This document shows positions 1 to 10,644 of a stretch of 64,000 nucleotides of DNA, one piece after another. Source of the stretch: Antitrichia curtipendula (lineage: Eukaryota; Streptophyta; Bryopsida; Hypnales; Leucodontaceae); contig OX579634.1 of assembly GCA_951230915.1 (NCBI GenBank), positions 20,238,725 to 20,302,724 of the forward strand, in the 5' to 3' direction. Below the pieces are notes generated by a model. It had not been told where the DNA came from and searched no databases. It worked only from the letters and a program-made list of their open reading frames with translations. Both the position numbers and the translations under genes were made by a program. Numbering within the stretch: the stretch's first letter is position 1; every line of letters begins with the position of its first letter.

Positions 1-57
1 TTGTGCAGAGGATTTATTGAGAGAAAATTTATTTGAAACACTTTTCTGTTTGTGTAG

Positions 58-854
58 ATCATGGATACCCTTGTATTGGATGGAGATGTTGAGGAGACAA
101 TGGGTGGTGCAACATTTTCCTCTGTGAGTATCTTTGGACTGTAACTTGGCTATCAAATTGAGTCGAGGGTTCTTAATAATGCAAGGTTTGAACTTCCAGT
201 TTTGCACATGTGCATTAACATGGCATATTTGTTGTAGGAAACTTTATGCTACAGGGTTGCCAAATCGCGTATACCCGAGACGTCAGCACTTACAAACATT
301 CCTTGCGGCATCTGTCCTGTAAGTGTGGTTTTCGATCTCGGTGCGTGGTCTAATGTTGTAAATCGTGTCTTGCTCGTCACAGTTCCACGATCTTGGTTTT
401 AAATAGGGGATTTTATATGCGTCACTTTAATCATTTTACATCTCTCGGACTGTAAGTTTGGGGAGACCTATAGAATTGTGTAGAGACCTTGGGGGGTATA
501 GGAACCAAATCTCTTGGGAGAATGTTTTATGAATATTTTATCCAATTTCGAAGTGAGGTTGGAGACCACTATTAGTGAAAGTAGACATCCCCATTTCCAT
601 TCAAAGATCAATGGCCTTACATATTGAGCCAAGTCATGCTTACAATCAGTTCAACCAAGTGTACGAGTAGTGAGTTGTTGGTGACAAGGGTTAGTAAAGA
701 AGTGGGGATCAGGTCTCTCATCGGTTTTAGTGTCCTAAAACTTGCTGCTCAAGTGCTTGTTTGTTTGATTTTGCAGGTTTTACACGAGTGTTCACCTGGT
801 GGTCTCATATCACCAGAGACTTGTGTCTATTTCAATGAGTGGCTTTCATTCTAA
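58..854 (+). CDS. RPC6: RNA polymerase III subunit RPC6 (RPC34/POLR3F), last three exons
   Basis: This is the 3' end of the gene for the RPC34-type subunit of RNA polymerase III. The subunit sits in the RPC82/RPC34/RPC31 subcomplex that helps open the promoter when tRNA and 5S rRNA genes are transcribed in the nucleus. Three exons join in frame: 58-123 (22 codons), 238-318 (27 codons) and 777-854 (26 codons including TAA). All introns have GT/AG borders (gtgagt, gtaagt; tgtag, gtag, ttgcag). The joined tail reads IPCGICPVLHEC, then a Gly-rich turn, SPETCVYF and the ending NEWLSF. The four cysteines in a CX2CX5CX10C pattern and the EWL-F ending are the hallmark of the RPC6 C terminus, where they bind an iron-sulfur cluster. 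The N-terminal winged-helix exons lie upstream of the window. The subunit call rests on recognising this conserved tail; I am fairly sure of it. Confidence 0.88.
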
Positions 855-2320
855 GAGAGCTTAGAGGGTGAGGTTATACACGGTGATGACTTAGCACTGA
901 GGGTGATGCTCTCGGAGTGCCAACGTGCATCAATAGCTGAGATGTGTCCATGAGGAAATTGCTTGTGCAGTTTTTCCGCAAACCCTCATGGTGGCCATTG
1001 TGCGTTCAGCTGAGCACTTCGGTGAAGCTTTTGATGACATGTGAGTGTAGATTATCTGGGGCTACATCCCCGCGTATTCAGAAACTAGCCCAAATTACAA
1101 GGTTAATGAACATTGAGCACTTCTGAAACCTTGTTAACCCATAAAGCATCCCCAAAGTTCGGCTCATGACCTGATTGTATTTCGACTCCGAGTGACCAAC
1201 AGTTAAGTTTTTCATCTATCCAACCTTTTATAGATTCTTGTGTTCGTTGTCCTAACTTTTGTTCGACATAAGTTAGATTTTGAAAACTCCTCTCTGGCAA
1301 GTAATATTGAGTTCAAAGAGTGCAAGTACGTTTTAACTTAAATGAAAAATCAAGTTTTGGGGATTACAAATGGTTCTTCAAAGAACACTTTAAATAAGGA
1401 AAAGATGATCATAGAAATTTGAAGAAAAAATGATCATGATTAGAACTTTGGATTTCGCACTTAGTGCCGTGGCGTCTACAGCTGTTGGGTTTTGATTCAT
1501 CCAGGAAGATTCTTGTTATGTTGACGTTTCTTCTTGCTTCATTTTGTTAACTTATACCTTATTCCTTCTGGAGCATCCCACCATGATTTGTGTGAACCCC
1601 AAGGGTTAAGTTATGGCTTGGCGTTGTCCTCTCTACAGTACGTTACACGATTTCCATCTTTCTGGTAGAGCGAGTGCCACCTTGTGCCACCTATGCTTTG
1701 ACAAAATCAACAAGTAGAGGCAGTCTTTTGGGGACTGCGAAAGTACAAAGCTGGCAGAGTTCATGACCGAGTTTATGAATGTGATGCTTGCATGTGTATC
1801 CATGTGGTAGAGTTGCATTCCATCCAATCTCACGCAAAATCCATGGATGCCAAATTTCCATCAAGGACTGTTTAAACGCAAGCCCTTGGCAACTGAAAAT
1901 TTCCATAAGGTCGTACTGTAGCCCCGGGACCAGAGGAGAATATTACATTCGCATAACATTCAGTAGCATAAAATAGACTGCCTTCCCCCGTGGAATGCCA
2001 CACGTTGCAAGTGTCAGAAAGGGTAAACACAATTCAGCTGAGTTGCAGTCACATGGGTTGTATAGGAGGAAGGCTCGAAAACAGTTCGGGCATTAAGAAC
2101 CGCCCTTACAGAAGTGTCCAAAACAGTGCACATGGGATGTAGAAATAGAAATTACTTCATTTGGTGAAAAACCATGTCAACCCATGTGTGTGATTTTAGG
2201 CTATTGAACAGGTGACATGGTTCATCATCATGTGTGATTTTACTCATAATAAAGACCTGAATTGGGTGAGGCATGCAAAATGACTTTAAAATGTCAAAAA
2301 ATAGCAAGAAAAATTGCAAA
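855..2320. other. Downstream of RPC6, no gene recognised
   Basis: This stretch holds the 3' UTR of RPC6 and intergenic DNA. Base composition is less AT-rich than in the repeat regions further right. Reading frames are short on both strands and I recognise none. A TTAACCCATAAAG string near 1134 and an AAGGGTTAA near 1602 resemble ends of the TTAA-flanked elements seen later, but the pairing is not convincing. Confidence 0.4.
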
Positions 2321-2329
2321 AACACATTT

Positions 2330-2850
2330 GAGGCTGAACCTCCTTCTACTAAAATGCTTCTCAGTCATTCATAACTTCTTGGGATTGATGTGAAATCTTA
2401 ACCACGCAAACTAGACTAGTATGCGCAACTTTTCCAATTTTTATAATTAGAAACAGACATTTGATGAAGAAGAAACAAGCCGCCGAAGTTCACTGTAATC
2501 CAAAAATGTCGGGATTTTAAACTTCAAATTGCTCCCAAACATTCAAAACATTTTGGATTGACATGAAAATCTTACCACAACAACTAGACTTCAAGGGAAA
2601 CATAACCCAACAAATTTTATTGAGAAATAACATTGGAAGAAGGAGATACAAGCCCCCGAAGTTTCAGCCATCAAATGCAATTTTGTGGACTCAAAATTGA
2701 ACCTATGAGCTTTGATTGGCTTCCAAAAAGTCAGTACATCTTGTATTGATCTGAAAATTTTATCACACAAACTAGAAAAAGAGAAAGCAAATTTTCCCAT
2801 AATTTTTATTGGATTCGGACATCATATGCAAAAGTTACAGCACTCTAAAT
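2330..2850. repeat. Degenerate tandem repeat, about three units of 175-190 bp
   Basis: Three diverged units follow one another. Landmarks recurring in order are a GATTGA-TGAAAAT-TTA-CCACA-AACTAGA block (near 2383, 2556 and 2744) and, in the first two, GAAGAAG-ACAAGCC-CCGAAGTT (near 2467 and 2637). The spacing between blocks is 173 and 188 bp. The rest of each unit is AT-rich and diverged. No protein is apparent. Confidence 0.6.
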
Positions 2851-3418
2851 TGGATTTGAAACTATGTGAAGAACCCCTGGGGTGTTTAGCGGTTGCAATA
2901 AATTTTGATTTACAATGGGGAGTGAATTGAATAGAAACGTACATTAGATCATTCTTAGAAACATTGTTTCCATTTAAAGGCATGGTTAGGATCATTCTTA
3001 AACTCACTGGCTCCATTCAATGGCATGTTTTGATTGATTACAGTTGCACCTATGAGCATTAACAAAGACCTATGCACCTCTGACTTTAAAAAATCATATC
3101 TTATTCATTTCAAGTCAGAAAATTAAACTTAAAATTTTCAGTGTTGTATTTCTCATTTCTCTTTCTTCCACAAAAATGTAAAAAAACTTTGGGTCCACCC
3201 ATTTTTGTATAGAGGTATTTTTTTCCTTAGATGAGCACTTTCTAAGCCTTCTACCTTAGTTATACATGACTAGATCACTAAAGAGAAAAAGGGTTTTGAA
3301 GTTTTGAATAAGACTTCAAAAAATGCACATTCAGTTCATGGAGAATAATTAATTCTGAAACTCAATTACTTCACTTTGCTTCCCAAGCCATTCATGATTT
3401 GTGTTTAGCATTGTGAAA

Positions 3419-4436
3419 TTAACCCTTAAAGGACATATCAAGCCCGAGGGGCATGCTGTCCAGAGAATTACAGGAATTACAGGAGCTTGAATCAATGGCT
3501 CTTTTTGAAAATTGTCTCATTTTCCCGTCTGTCACAGGAGGCATGGAACTAGGTTTTGGTTCATCCAAATCGTGATCACTAAGGTAAACCTGCCTATGAC
3601 AGGCAGAATGACTGATTTGTTATATTGTCATTAGCAAAAATAATCAAATTTTTTTCCATACAAAGACACATGTGAGAAATGAAGAAAGCAACTGGAATTT
3701 TATTTTTTGGATAAAATATGAATTTTCTGTGAATTTTTGAAGTGTACTGTCCAGTAAGCCCAAAAGAGTCTGTAGACTACCCCAAATCAGCAGAAAATTG
3801 TTTCCATGATGGTCATCTTCCCACCTAAAACAGTCATAACATTTTCTAAGATGGCTACAAGACTTTCTAACATGGACATGACATGAAGAAATAAAAAAAC
3901 TACTTTTTACTACCAGTTTTAGACTAGATTGGTGTAAGTGTTCATAACAATTACTAATAACTTCATAACCATATCCCAAGGCTTTGATAACAACTACAAA
4001 TCAACCTTATGCAGTCTTCATCTCATTTTTAAGAAAAAGTTTCTCATAGATTGATAAAAGACTGTAATGGGGGGGTCAGTAGGTGCCTGTCATGGGTGGT
4101 TTGCCTGTCATAGGCAGGTTTACCTTATATGGAGTGCAATCTTCATCGGCTAGTACGGAAGAGGAGGCGCTTCTTTTCCAACATTGCCCGGGGAAGAGTG
4201 CTTATTGTAGTTTTTCGGAGCTCCGTTCACAGAGCGGTTCTAAGCAGAGTTTTCCATCCAAGAAAAAGGTTTAAAGCTATTTGGGCCAACTGGGAAGCAA
4301 CGTCAAAAGCTAGCTGTTCGTCTTCATTCCCTGCCCAATTCCAAAATTTGTCAGAATCTCGTTGCCCGCTCCAATATTACTGTACAAGATTCCTTGGGTT
4401 ACCCGGTGAGGACCCAAAATGTCCTTTAAGGGTTAA
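3419..4436. mobile_element. TTAA-flanked element with perfect 14-bp terminal inverted repeats
   Basis: The element starts TTAA-CCCTTAAAGGACAT at 3419 and ends in the exact inverse complement at 4419-4436, so the 14-bp inverted repeats are perfect and flanked by TTAA on both sides. TTAA duplication is the signature of piggyBac-type transposition. It interrupts a longer repeat (family D) whose other copy near 7345 lacks this insertion, which confirms the borders. There is no transposase frame, so it is non-autonomous. A second element is nested inside at 3582-4125. A related 3' end occurs near 6060-6138, where TACAAGATTC and CCTTTTAAGGGTTGA are similar. Confidence 0.85.
3582..4125. mobile_element. 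TA-flanked MITE with 24-bp perfect inverted repeats, nested
   Basis: AGGTAAACCTGCCTATGACA at 3582 continues into GGCA and is matched exactly in inverse complement at 4102-4125. Both ends are flanked by TA (3580-3581 and 4126-4127), the target of Tc1/mariner/pogo transposases. About 540 bp of AT-rich interior has no usable frame. It sits inside the TTAA element 3419-4436, so it is the younger insertion. Its AGGT terminus matches the pogo-like element at 54007-57436. Confidence 0.8.
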
Positions 4437-5110
4437 GCTCTTTACATACATATGGGGTGGAGAGAGTTGAAACAACTGCATGTGAGATATGTAAATTAGA
4501 ATTAGTAGGAGTTCTCAAATAGCTCATACTTAAATCAAAAGCAATAATTGTGTTTGAAGTAGAATATCAGACTTCATTGAGACATTAAAAAATAACTTTT
4601 TTGAAAAAACTTTGAACTAAAAAAAGTTGATAAATCAAGTTAAATTTCATATCCAAAAAAACGTTTGAGATTTTGAGCATCAAATCAAAAGTTATGGACA
4701 AATTTGAGAAAGGGGTTGGAAGGGACATTTTCTTTGACATTTTTAAACGTCCTCTCTAAATTTTGTCTATTACTTTTGATAAAATGCTCAAAGTCTCAAA
4801 CGGATTTTTGGACATGAAAACTAGCTTGATTTCCCAACTTCATTTAGTTCAAAGTTGTTTGAGAAAAGCTATTTTACTACACCTAAATGAGGTCTGAAAT
4901 TCTACTTCAAAAATAATGTTTACTTTTTGACAATGACTAGTCAAACTCTCATCTTCAAATTATCTCATATCCTTTGAGGATTGATGATGGACGATGAATT
5001 TCAATATGAAAATGATGTCACTACCTTCCCTCCCTACAATTGTCAATGAAACATCCCCTTCATTTAATTATCGAAATTATTTTGATGGTAGATGGTTAAA
5101 GGCATCAATA

Positions 5111-7299
5111 TTTAACTCAATGTTTTTTTTGCATTTTCAGCAAAGCATCTTTCTTTACAATTATTTGTTGATGTGTTTGTCTAATCCTAAGATTAGCCCC
5201 AAAAAATGGAATACACCATAAATGTACTGCCATTGCCCCGATTCTCAAATTTACATTAATGATAGGTCAGTGAATGAATTTTGTCAATGAAGACTCCAAA
5301 GAGAAAAAGGCAACCTCTATGATTGCTATTGAATGTTATAAGAGAAGTTATTGCTTTAGAGAGGGGTTGTGGCATTAATAACTTTTGAAGATTTTCTTTA
5401 ATAGACTAGAGTTCTGTAGAGCTCTTGGATTGAAGTCACATTCATCAAAGCAACATCTAAATTCCAAATCCAGTGACAGTTGTTTTTCTTTTCCACTTAT
5501 TTTGTACATCTTCAATGCGTCTATGTTGGGACCAAAGGAATAATATCACTTTAGAGAGGTTATTGGCTTACAAAAGTATACTTTATTGAAGTTCTAGAAC
5601 AATATTAGGATTGTGGCTACACTCAACCCTCTCTAACAATACACCTTGTAATTATAGTATTGTTTAACCTAACTACACGTCAAAGTGAATAGGTGTTTAA
5701 GCATTGTTTCTATTTTATTTAACCATTAAAAAGATTTTTCCAACCCCTTGGGCATTTTTGTGTTGGAATAATCAAAATTGTAAATTCAATAGTCACTAGT
5801 TTCTTGGTTTGGTGGGAAGGTTTGTTGTATTTGTACTTGCAGAAAGATCACAAGCATTGCATTGGTGGAGTACAATTACCATTTATTGATTTGTAAAAAG
5901 AAGATTGCTTGATCCAAGGTTTGAATCATGTAAAGTTTGGAGACAATGTTTGTGTAGAAGAAGTAGTAATAAACAATACATGAGCAAAAAGTTCCCTTGT
6001 TTCTTTGCCTTATTAGGATAACTCTTCTTATCTATTTAGTTGCTAATCTATTCAATTATTTATGCCCATGTCCTAAAATTTCATACAAGATTCTCTAGGT
6101 TGTCTTGCCAAGAATTAAATTTTCCTTTTAAGGGTTGACTTTTAAATTTTTGTTGGATCTTATTGGAATTTTAGATTTATTAGTATGCACACTTCAGACT
6201 TATATGAATAAACTATAAATTTGACCTAGGTCTATGGTCTATAGTGCAATTGGGTTGATTGTGAAGCATCTTTTTGAGGAGATGTGGACATAATAAAGGT
6301 TTGTAGCCATCTTTGCCCGTAATCCTTTCATTATTAGGAAAGAAAAGTTTTTTTTAAACTTCTACTATTTGAATAAAAGTGTTGGCAAAAAAATTATATG
6401 ACCACATAATTGAAGGAGAGAGAATCATGATGCAGGCTGTTTCATATTATTTTTCATATTCTAATCATTTTTATTAAATTTTTAGATTTAGAATCATACA
6501 TAATTTAATTTTTATACTATGTTCCACGTTAATGAAACATTTTGGAGCATGAAATGCTTTAAAGGATCTTAATAATTTTGAAATTCTATCAAGAAATAAT
6601 CAAAATAAAGATTTGACACTCCAATGCATGTAATGTAGTAGTGCAAACTTTTGAATACTAAAACCCAATTTCAAGTGGCTACATAGATAGGAGATGCTAC
6701 AAGATTTGGTTGTTCTAAAAAAGTTATCTATAATACGTGTGTTTTTGATAATTAATGGATTCTAAGGAAGTAATATCCTTCAATTCCTTGATTGAAATCA
6801 CTTATGGGGATTCAAAAACTAGCCTAACCTTCAATCTTGGCACATCTACACCAAATAATGTAAGAAACCTGCATAATTTTTACTTCGTAATAGCAATACC
6901 TTGGGAGGAGAAATTAGTTTCTATATTAAATCCCACATTTGTTCACAGTTTGATATGTGAAAGTTCTCCAATTATAGCAAATTATGGTAATATAAGGCAA
7001 TTGCACCTAATTGTATTCCATTTCTAAAATCAAATTATATAATAATGCCGTTTGAATAAATTATTCATGGCTTGTTTCAGTATTGCCCCCTAAATTTTTT
7101 GACTTGAAATGTACAACTTCTATTAACAAAAAATTAGAGTTGTTTTTGGCTATACCTATTTTCAACACTTTCAAGACTCGTAACATATTAATAATGTGTT
7201 CAAAATAGTCATGCTAAATTTTTTTTGTATCTCCAACCTCATACATTTTCAATATGTTTTAATTTTTAGCTACTCACTTTGAATATGAGTCTCTCATAG
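5111..7299. other. AT-rich intergenic DNA, no gene recognised
   Basis: About 2.2 kb of AT-rich sequence with only short frames. The longest (6755-7027, +, 90 codons) resembles nothing I know. A relic resembling the right end of the 3419-4436 element lies at about 6060-6138. Nothing else stands out. Confidence 0.4.
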
Positions 7300-7524
7300 A
7301 GCTTCAAAAGCCACATAATGTTTGTGAATGGAAGACAAGAGAAACTCTTTATACAAGTGGGTCAATAGAAGGTAAAACAATCCATATGAAATATATGTAA
7401 AGTAGGATTTGTAGGAGCTCAACCACGCATAGTCAAATCAAAAGCAGGAATTGTATTCAAAGTAGAATTTCAGACCTCATTTAGGCATAGTAGAATGACT
7501 TTGTTTTAGAAGACTTTGAACTTC

Positions 7525-8112
7525 ATGCCTAAAGGACCAAAAATAAGTTGAAAAAAAAATAAGTTGAAAAAAAAATAAGTTGAAAAAAAAATAAGTTGAA
7601 AAAAAAATAAGTTGAAAAAGTTAAGTTTGCTTGCTAGAACAATCTCACTGTTGGGATTATTGTATTTCAATCCCATCTTAAAGCTATCAACAATTTAGAT
7701 TTTCTTTCAATCTTGGACCTACTTCTACTTAATAATTTTTTAAAGGATGATAATCAAGTGTGGTTTTTTTGAAAAAAAATTCTTAGAGTTTCTACTCAAT
7801 TCTTCAACACAAGTTATTTTTATTTCAAAGTTTCCAATACAAAATTCTACCACAAATGGCGGTCAAAGTCATCTGAAATTTTAGACTGATGTTTTAAAAA
7901 TTGTTTTTTTCAACTTTGAATGCTTATATCTTCGAATCTATACAATCAAACTTCATAGAATTTTCAGCACATAATCTCAGACAAGTAAAGTATAAGATCC
8001 TACAATTAGATCACATATACTTATATATAATTTTTTCTTGGGTGAATGCAAAAAAAGTGGTAGTTTTGAGTGGTTTTTGACTTTTAAATGGCCCTGGTCC
8101 TCTAGGGGGTAA
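7525..8112 (-). mobile_element. Family A relic (TTAA type) inside repeat D
   Basis: The copy is bounded by GCCTAAAGGACC on the left and GGTCCTCTAGGGGGTAATTAA on the right, a decayed version of the family A inverted repeat; TTAA survives only on the right. The inverse complement of the diagnostic interior block (TAGGATCTT then AGACAAG in reverse) is found at 7978-8010. Copy 1 of repeat D lacks this insert, which supports the borders. It contains the 16-bp tandem array at 7541-7619. Confidence 0.55.
7541..7619. repeat. 16-bp tandem repeat, five units
   Basis: The unit AATAAGTTGAAAAAAA repeats with exact 16-bp period (AAGTTG at 7545, 7561, 7577, 7593 and 7609). There is essentially no divergence between units, so the expansion looks recent. 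It is a minisatellite within a transposon relic and is likely to be length-variable. Confidence 0.9.
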
Positions 8113-8812
8113 TTAATGTAAAAAATCAAGATAAATTCCATCTTGTTTGAAATTTTTTAAGCCTCCAAACAAAAGTTGTGGACAAAATTCAAAGAGGAGT
8201 TGGAATGAACAATTCCTTTGACATTTCAAACATCCTCTCTAAATTTTTTCCATAACTATTTTTAGGAGATCCAAAATCACAAACAAGTTTTTGAAATGAA
8301 ACTTATATTTATTCCTCAACTTTCATACTTAAAATGAATTTGAAAAAAATTATTCTACTATGCCAAAATGAGATTTGAAATTCTATTTTGAATACAATTC
8401 CTACATTTTGTCAATGAGCAATCAAGTTTTTATCTTCCAATTATCCCATATCTTTTTGAGGATTCTTGAAGGACAATAGATTTTATTATAAAAACGACCT
8501 CTCCACCCTTCATTCTCACTAAATGTCAATGAAGTAATTCCTTCATGTCACCATTAGAAAATTTCTTGATATTAGATGGTCAAATAATGGATTGGTACTT
8601 GACTCAAAAATATAAAATTTTCAACATTACTTAACTTGAATTTCCTTAACTCTGTAAGGATGTTGTAAATTAGAGTGATATAATGGATGACTTCATTGTT
8701 CATTGAAGAAAAATAGAATGTACTTGTTTGTTCAATAATCAGAGTATCTTTGTGATTACCTTGGTCATAAGGGTCCATATCCTTCCACGGTTAATTTCGA
8801 CTCCTATAGTCA

Positions 8813-9752
8813 TTAACCCCTAAAGGTTCTTGACTATGTTTTCACCAAAACCGCTCCAAAATTGCCATTTCTAATACTAGTGCCAAATTTTAGAAAAAAA
8901 ACATTTTTGGACACTTGTAGCCGTAGGATCTTGTAGTAAACTTGTTTAAGAAGATGTGGAAAAAATTTCAGAATTTTCCACCAAGTGGATTGCAAGATAA
9001 TAGCGTTTGAATTGACAAAAATCTTTTTTTTGTCCCTGCGAAAAAACGGGCAGCTGCCCTCCACAAGGTCACATTTGTATGAAAAAATGTCCAAAATGAT
9101 GGTTACTCTTCGGATTTATTCTTCAAGGCAAGTTGGCTACATGCTTGAAAAATTTCAGATCATTTGGAATTGTACAACATATAGGAAAAAAATAGTAAGT
9201 AGGAAGAGGTAGAGAATGATTCAAAGCACTAAATTGTCAAGAATTTATTTATGAAATTGAAAAATGCCAATCCCAACGATTGTAATGTTGTAATAAACAA
9301 TCTAGACCCAATGTTTTTTTTTTTCAAAAATATTGAAAATCGAGTTAAATAAAGGACTTCAAAGTTTATTTTAGAGTTGAGATTCCATAACTACCCTCAA
9401 ACTAAGAATCCTCATAACTTTTGACTCATTGATCGGAATGGAATGATTCAAAGCCTCCCACGTACATATAAATCTAAAGAACCAATTTCAAATTTTAGGT
9501 TTTTTTAAAAGTGATTTTTAAAGAAGTTTTTTTTGCTGCCCCGGCTGCCCGCCGAACAATGAAAATGACATATCATGCAATAACTTTTTAACCATGTAGT
9601 CAAAAGTTACAAAAATTGTTGGACCTTAAAGCTACTCCTCAGGCACATCTTATTTGAAAATTTCAAAGAAAAAAAAGAAAAATTCCGGTCATAGTGAGCT
9701 GCCCAAAATCGCTATGTTGTCAAAAAACAGTGTTTGGTCCTTTAGGGGTTAA
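8813..9752 (+). mobile_element. Family A TTAA-flanked non-autonomous element, 940 bp
   Basis: The copy begins TTAACCCCTAAAGG (8813) and ends CCTTTAGGGGTTAA (to 9752). The interior carries the family block CCGTAGGATCTTGTA near 8921 and GGGCAGCTGCCC near 9049. The stretch 9050-9420 is repeated in inverse orientation in the right half of the copy at 22110-23624. No transposase frame is present. The right TTAA is shared with a family B copy that starts there. Confidence 0.8.
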
Positions 9753-9965
9753 CCTTTAATGGATGGATTGGTGATTGTGGAAATCATTAATTTTGGTATT
9801 GTGTGAATCATTGATTTAAGAAAATCCAAAAGTACTCACTGAAAGTCAAACTACTATAAAATACCTCCCTTTTAAAACACAATATTTGAAGGATGAATAG
9901 TTACACTTATATCCCACATAGAAGGATTCTTTGTCATTCATCGGTCAAAAAACGGCCGTAATATC
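9749..9965 (-). mobile_element. Family B TTAA-type MITE, decayed far end
   Basis: The copy starts at the same TTAA that closes the family A element on its left. It carries the family B landmarks GGATGAATAGTT near 9892 and TTTGTCATTCATC near 9930, in the same orientation as the copy ending at 31774. The far end (AAAAAACGGCCG) has lost its TTAA. It lies about 0.7 kb upstream of the X8 gene start codon. Confidence 0.6.
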
Positions 9966-10644
9966 GTATATGAAATTTTCCAAAAAAAATTGACTTCACT
10001 TTTTATCATTATTTTCAGTCAAGCCTCGCTATCAAGGTCCGTTTTGACTCAAGCTTTTGCAATTGGCTTTTGAAGTGGCTCCTCATAAATTCCCAGTGGA
10101 CTCCCAAAGTCCTTCCGTTTTCCCCTGACGGATAAAATCGCAGAGACTGCCCTATGATGCTCCGGCAGATGTCACCAGCTGGGTGGCAGGGTGGCCGAAG
10201 AGCATCTTCTTCTTCCACCTCAACTGTCCTCTCCTTCCAGGAACTTCCACATTGGTCTCCCGTGACCCGTCGCAGAATCCGAGGTGGAACTAAATTGCTG
10301 AGCTGGAAGTCCACTTGTCAAATCACCTCGTACGAGCACGACCAAGTGCGACCCACATCCAACAACCATCGCTACCATTCAAACATCACGCTCAACTAAA
10401 AAAAAGAACGATCAAACGCCATCGCCAGGCAATCCTGCAATTTTGTTGCATCCTCTCCTCCATTCCATTGCACGTCTCGTTGCTCCAGCCCCCAAAATTC
10501 AAGCTCTCAAATAGACAACAATTGCTCCGGATTCGCTTGTAGATTAGATTGAACAGGAGCTGCTGCCGGCCGCGATCGGTCGACTGGATTTGGACCCGGA
10601 TTTGGAGTGGCGGAGGTTTTGGGTTTGGAGTCGGGGAGGCTGGC
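9966..10644 (+). promoter_or_regulatory. Presumed promoter and 5' UTR of the X8 gene
   Basis: This stretch is less AT-rich than the elements to its left and carries no frame I recognise. By position it should hold the promoter and leader of the gene starting at 10645. I see no convincing TATA box at a sensible distance; a CTATAAAATA string near 9853 lies inside the neighbouring family B element. The call is by position only. Confidence 0.35.

Larger units (their letters stand above)
3380..5110. repeat. Family D foldback repeat, copy 1 (interrupted)
   Basis: Outside the inserted element 3419-4436, this sequence is repeated at 7300-8580. Its core is an imperfect inverted repeat: the arm from about 4555 (AAGTAGAATATCAGACTTCA) faces the arm ending near 4912 (TGAGGTCTGAAATTCTACTT), with the centre near 4725. 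The transcript or single strand could fold into a hairpin of about 350 nt. No coding capacity is visible. Confidence 0.65.
7300..8580. repeat. Family D foldback repeat, copy 2 (interrupted)
   Basis: This is the second copy of the repeat at 3380-5110. The same landmarks occur in the same order: CTCTTTA near 7345, TAGGAGCTCAA near 7411, AGTAGAATTTCAGACCTCAT near 7460, the inverse arm near 8370-8390, then GTCAATGA near 8526. It lacks the 3419-4436 insertion. Instead it carries a family A relic in its centre (about 7525-8112). Confidence 0.6.

Noticed and set aside
6060..6138. A second full copy of the 3419-4436 element
   Set aside because: Only the right-end region is recognisable and its TTAA is TTGA; no left end was found, so I treat it as a relic only.
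7541..7619. CRISPR-like array
   Set aside because: The repeats are directly tandem without spacers and the genome is eukaryotic; it is a minisatellite.
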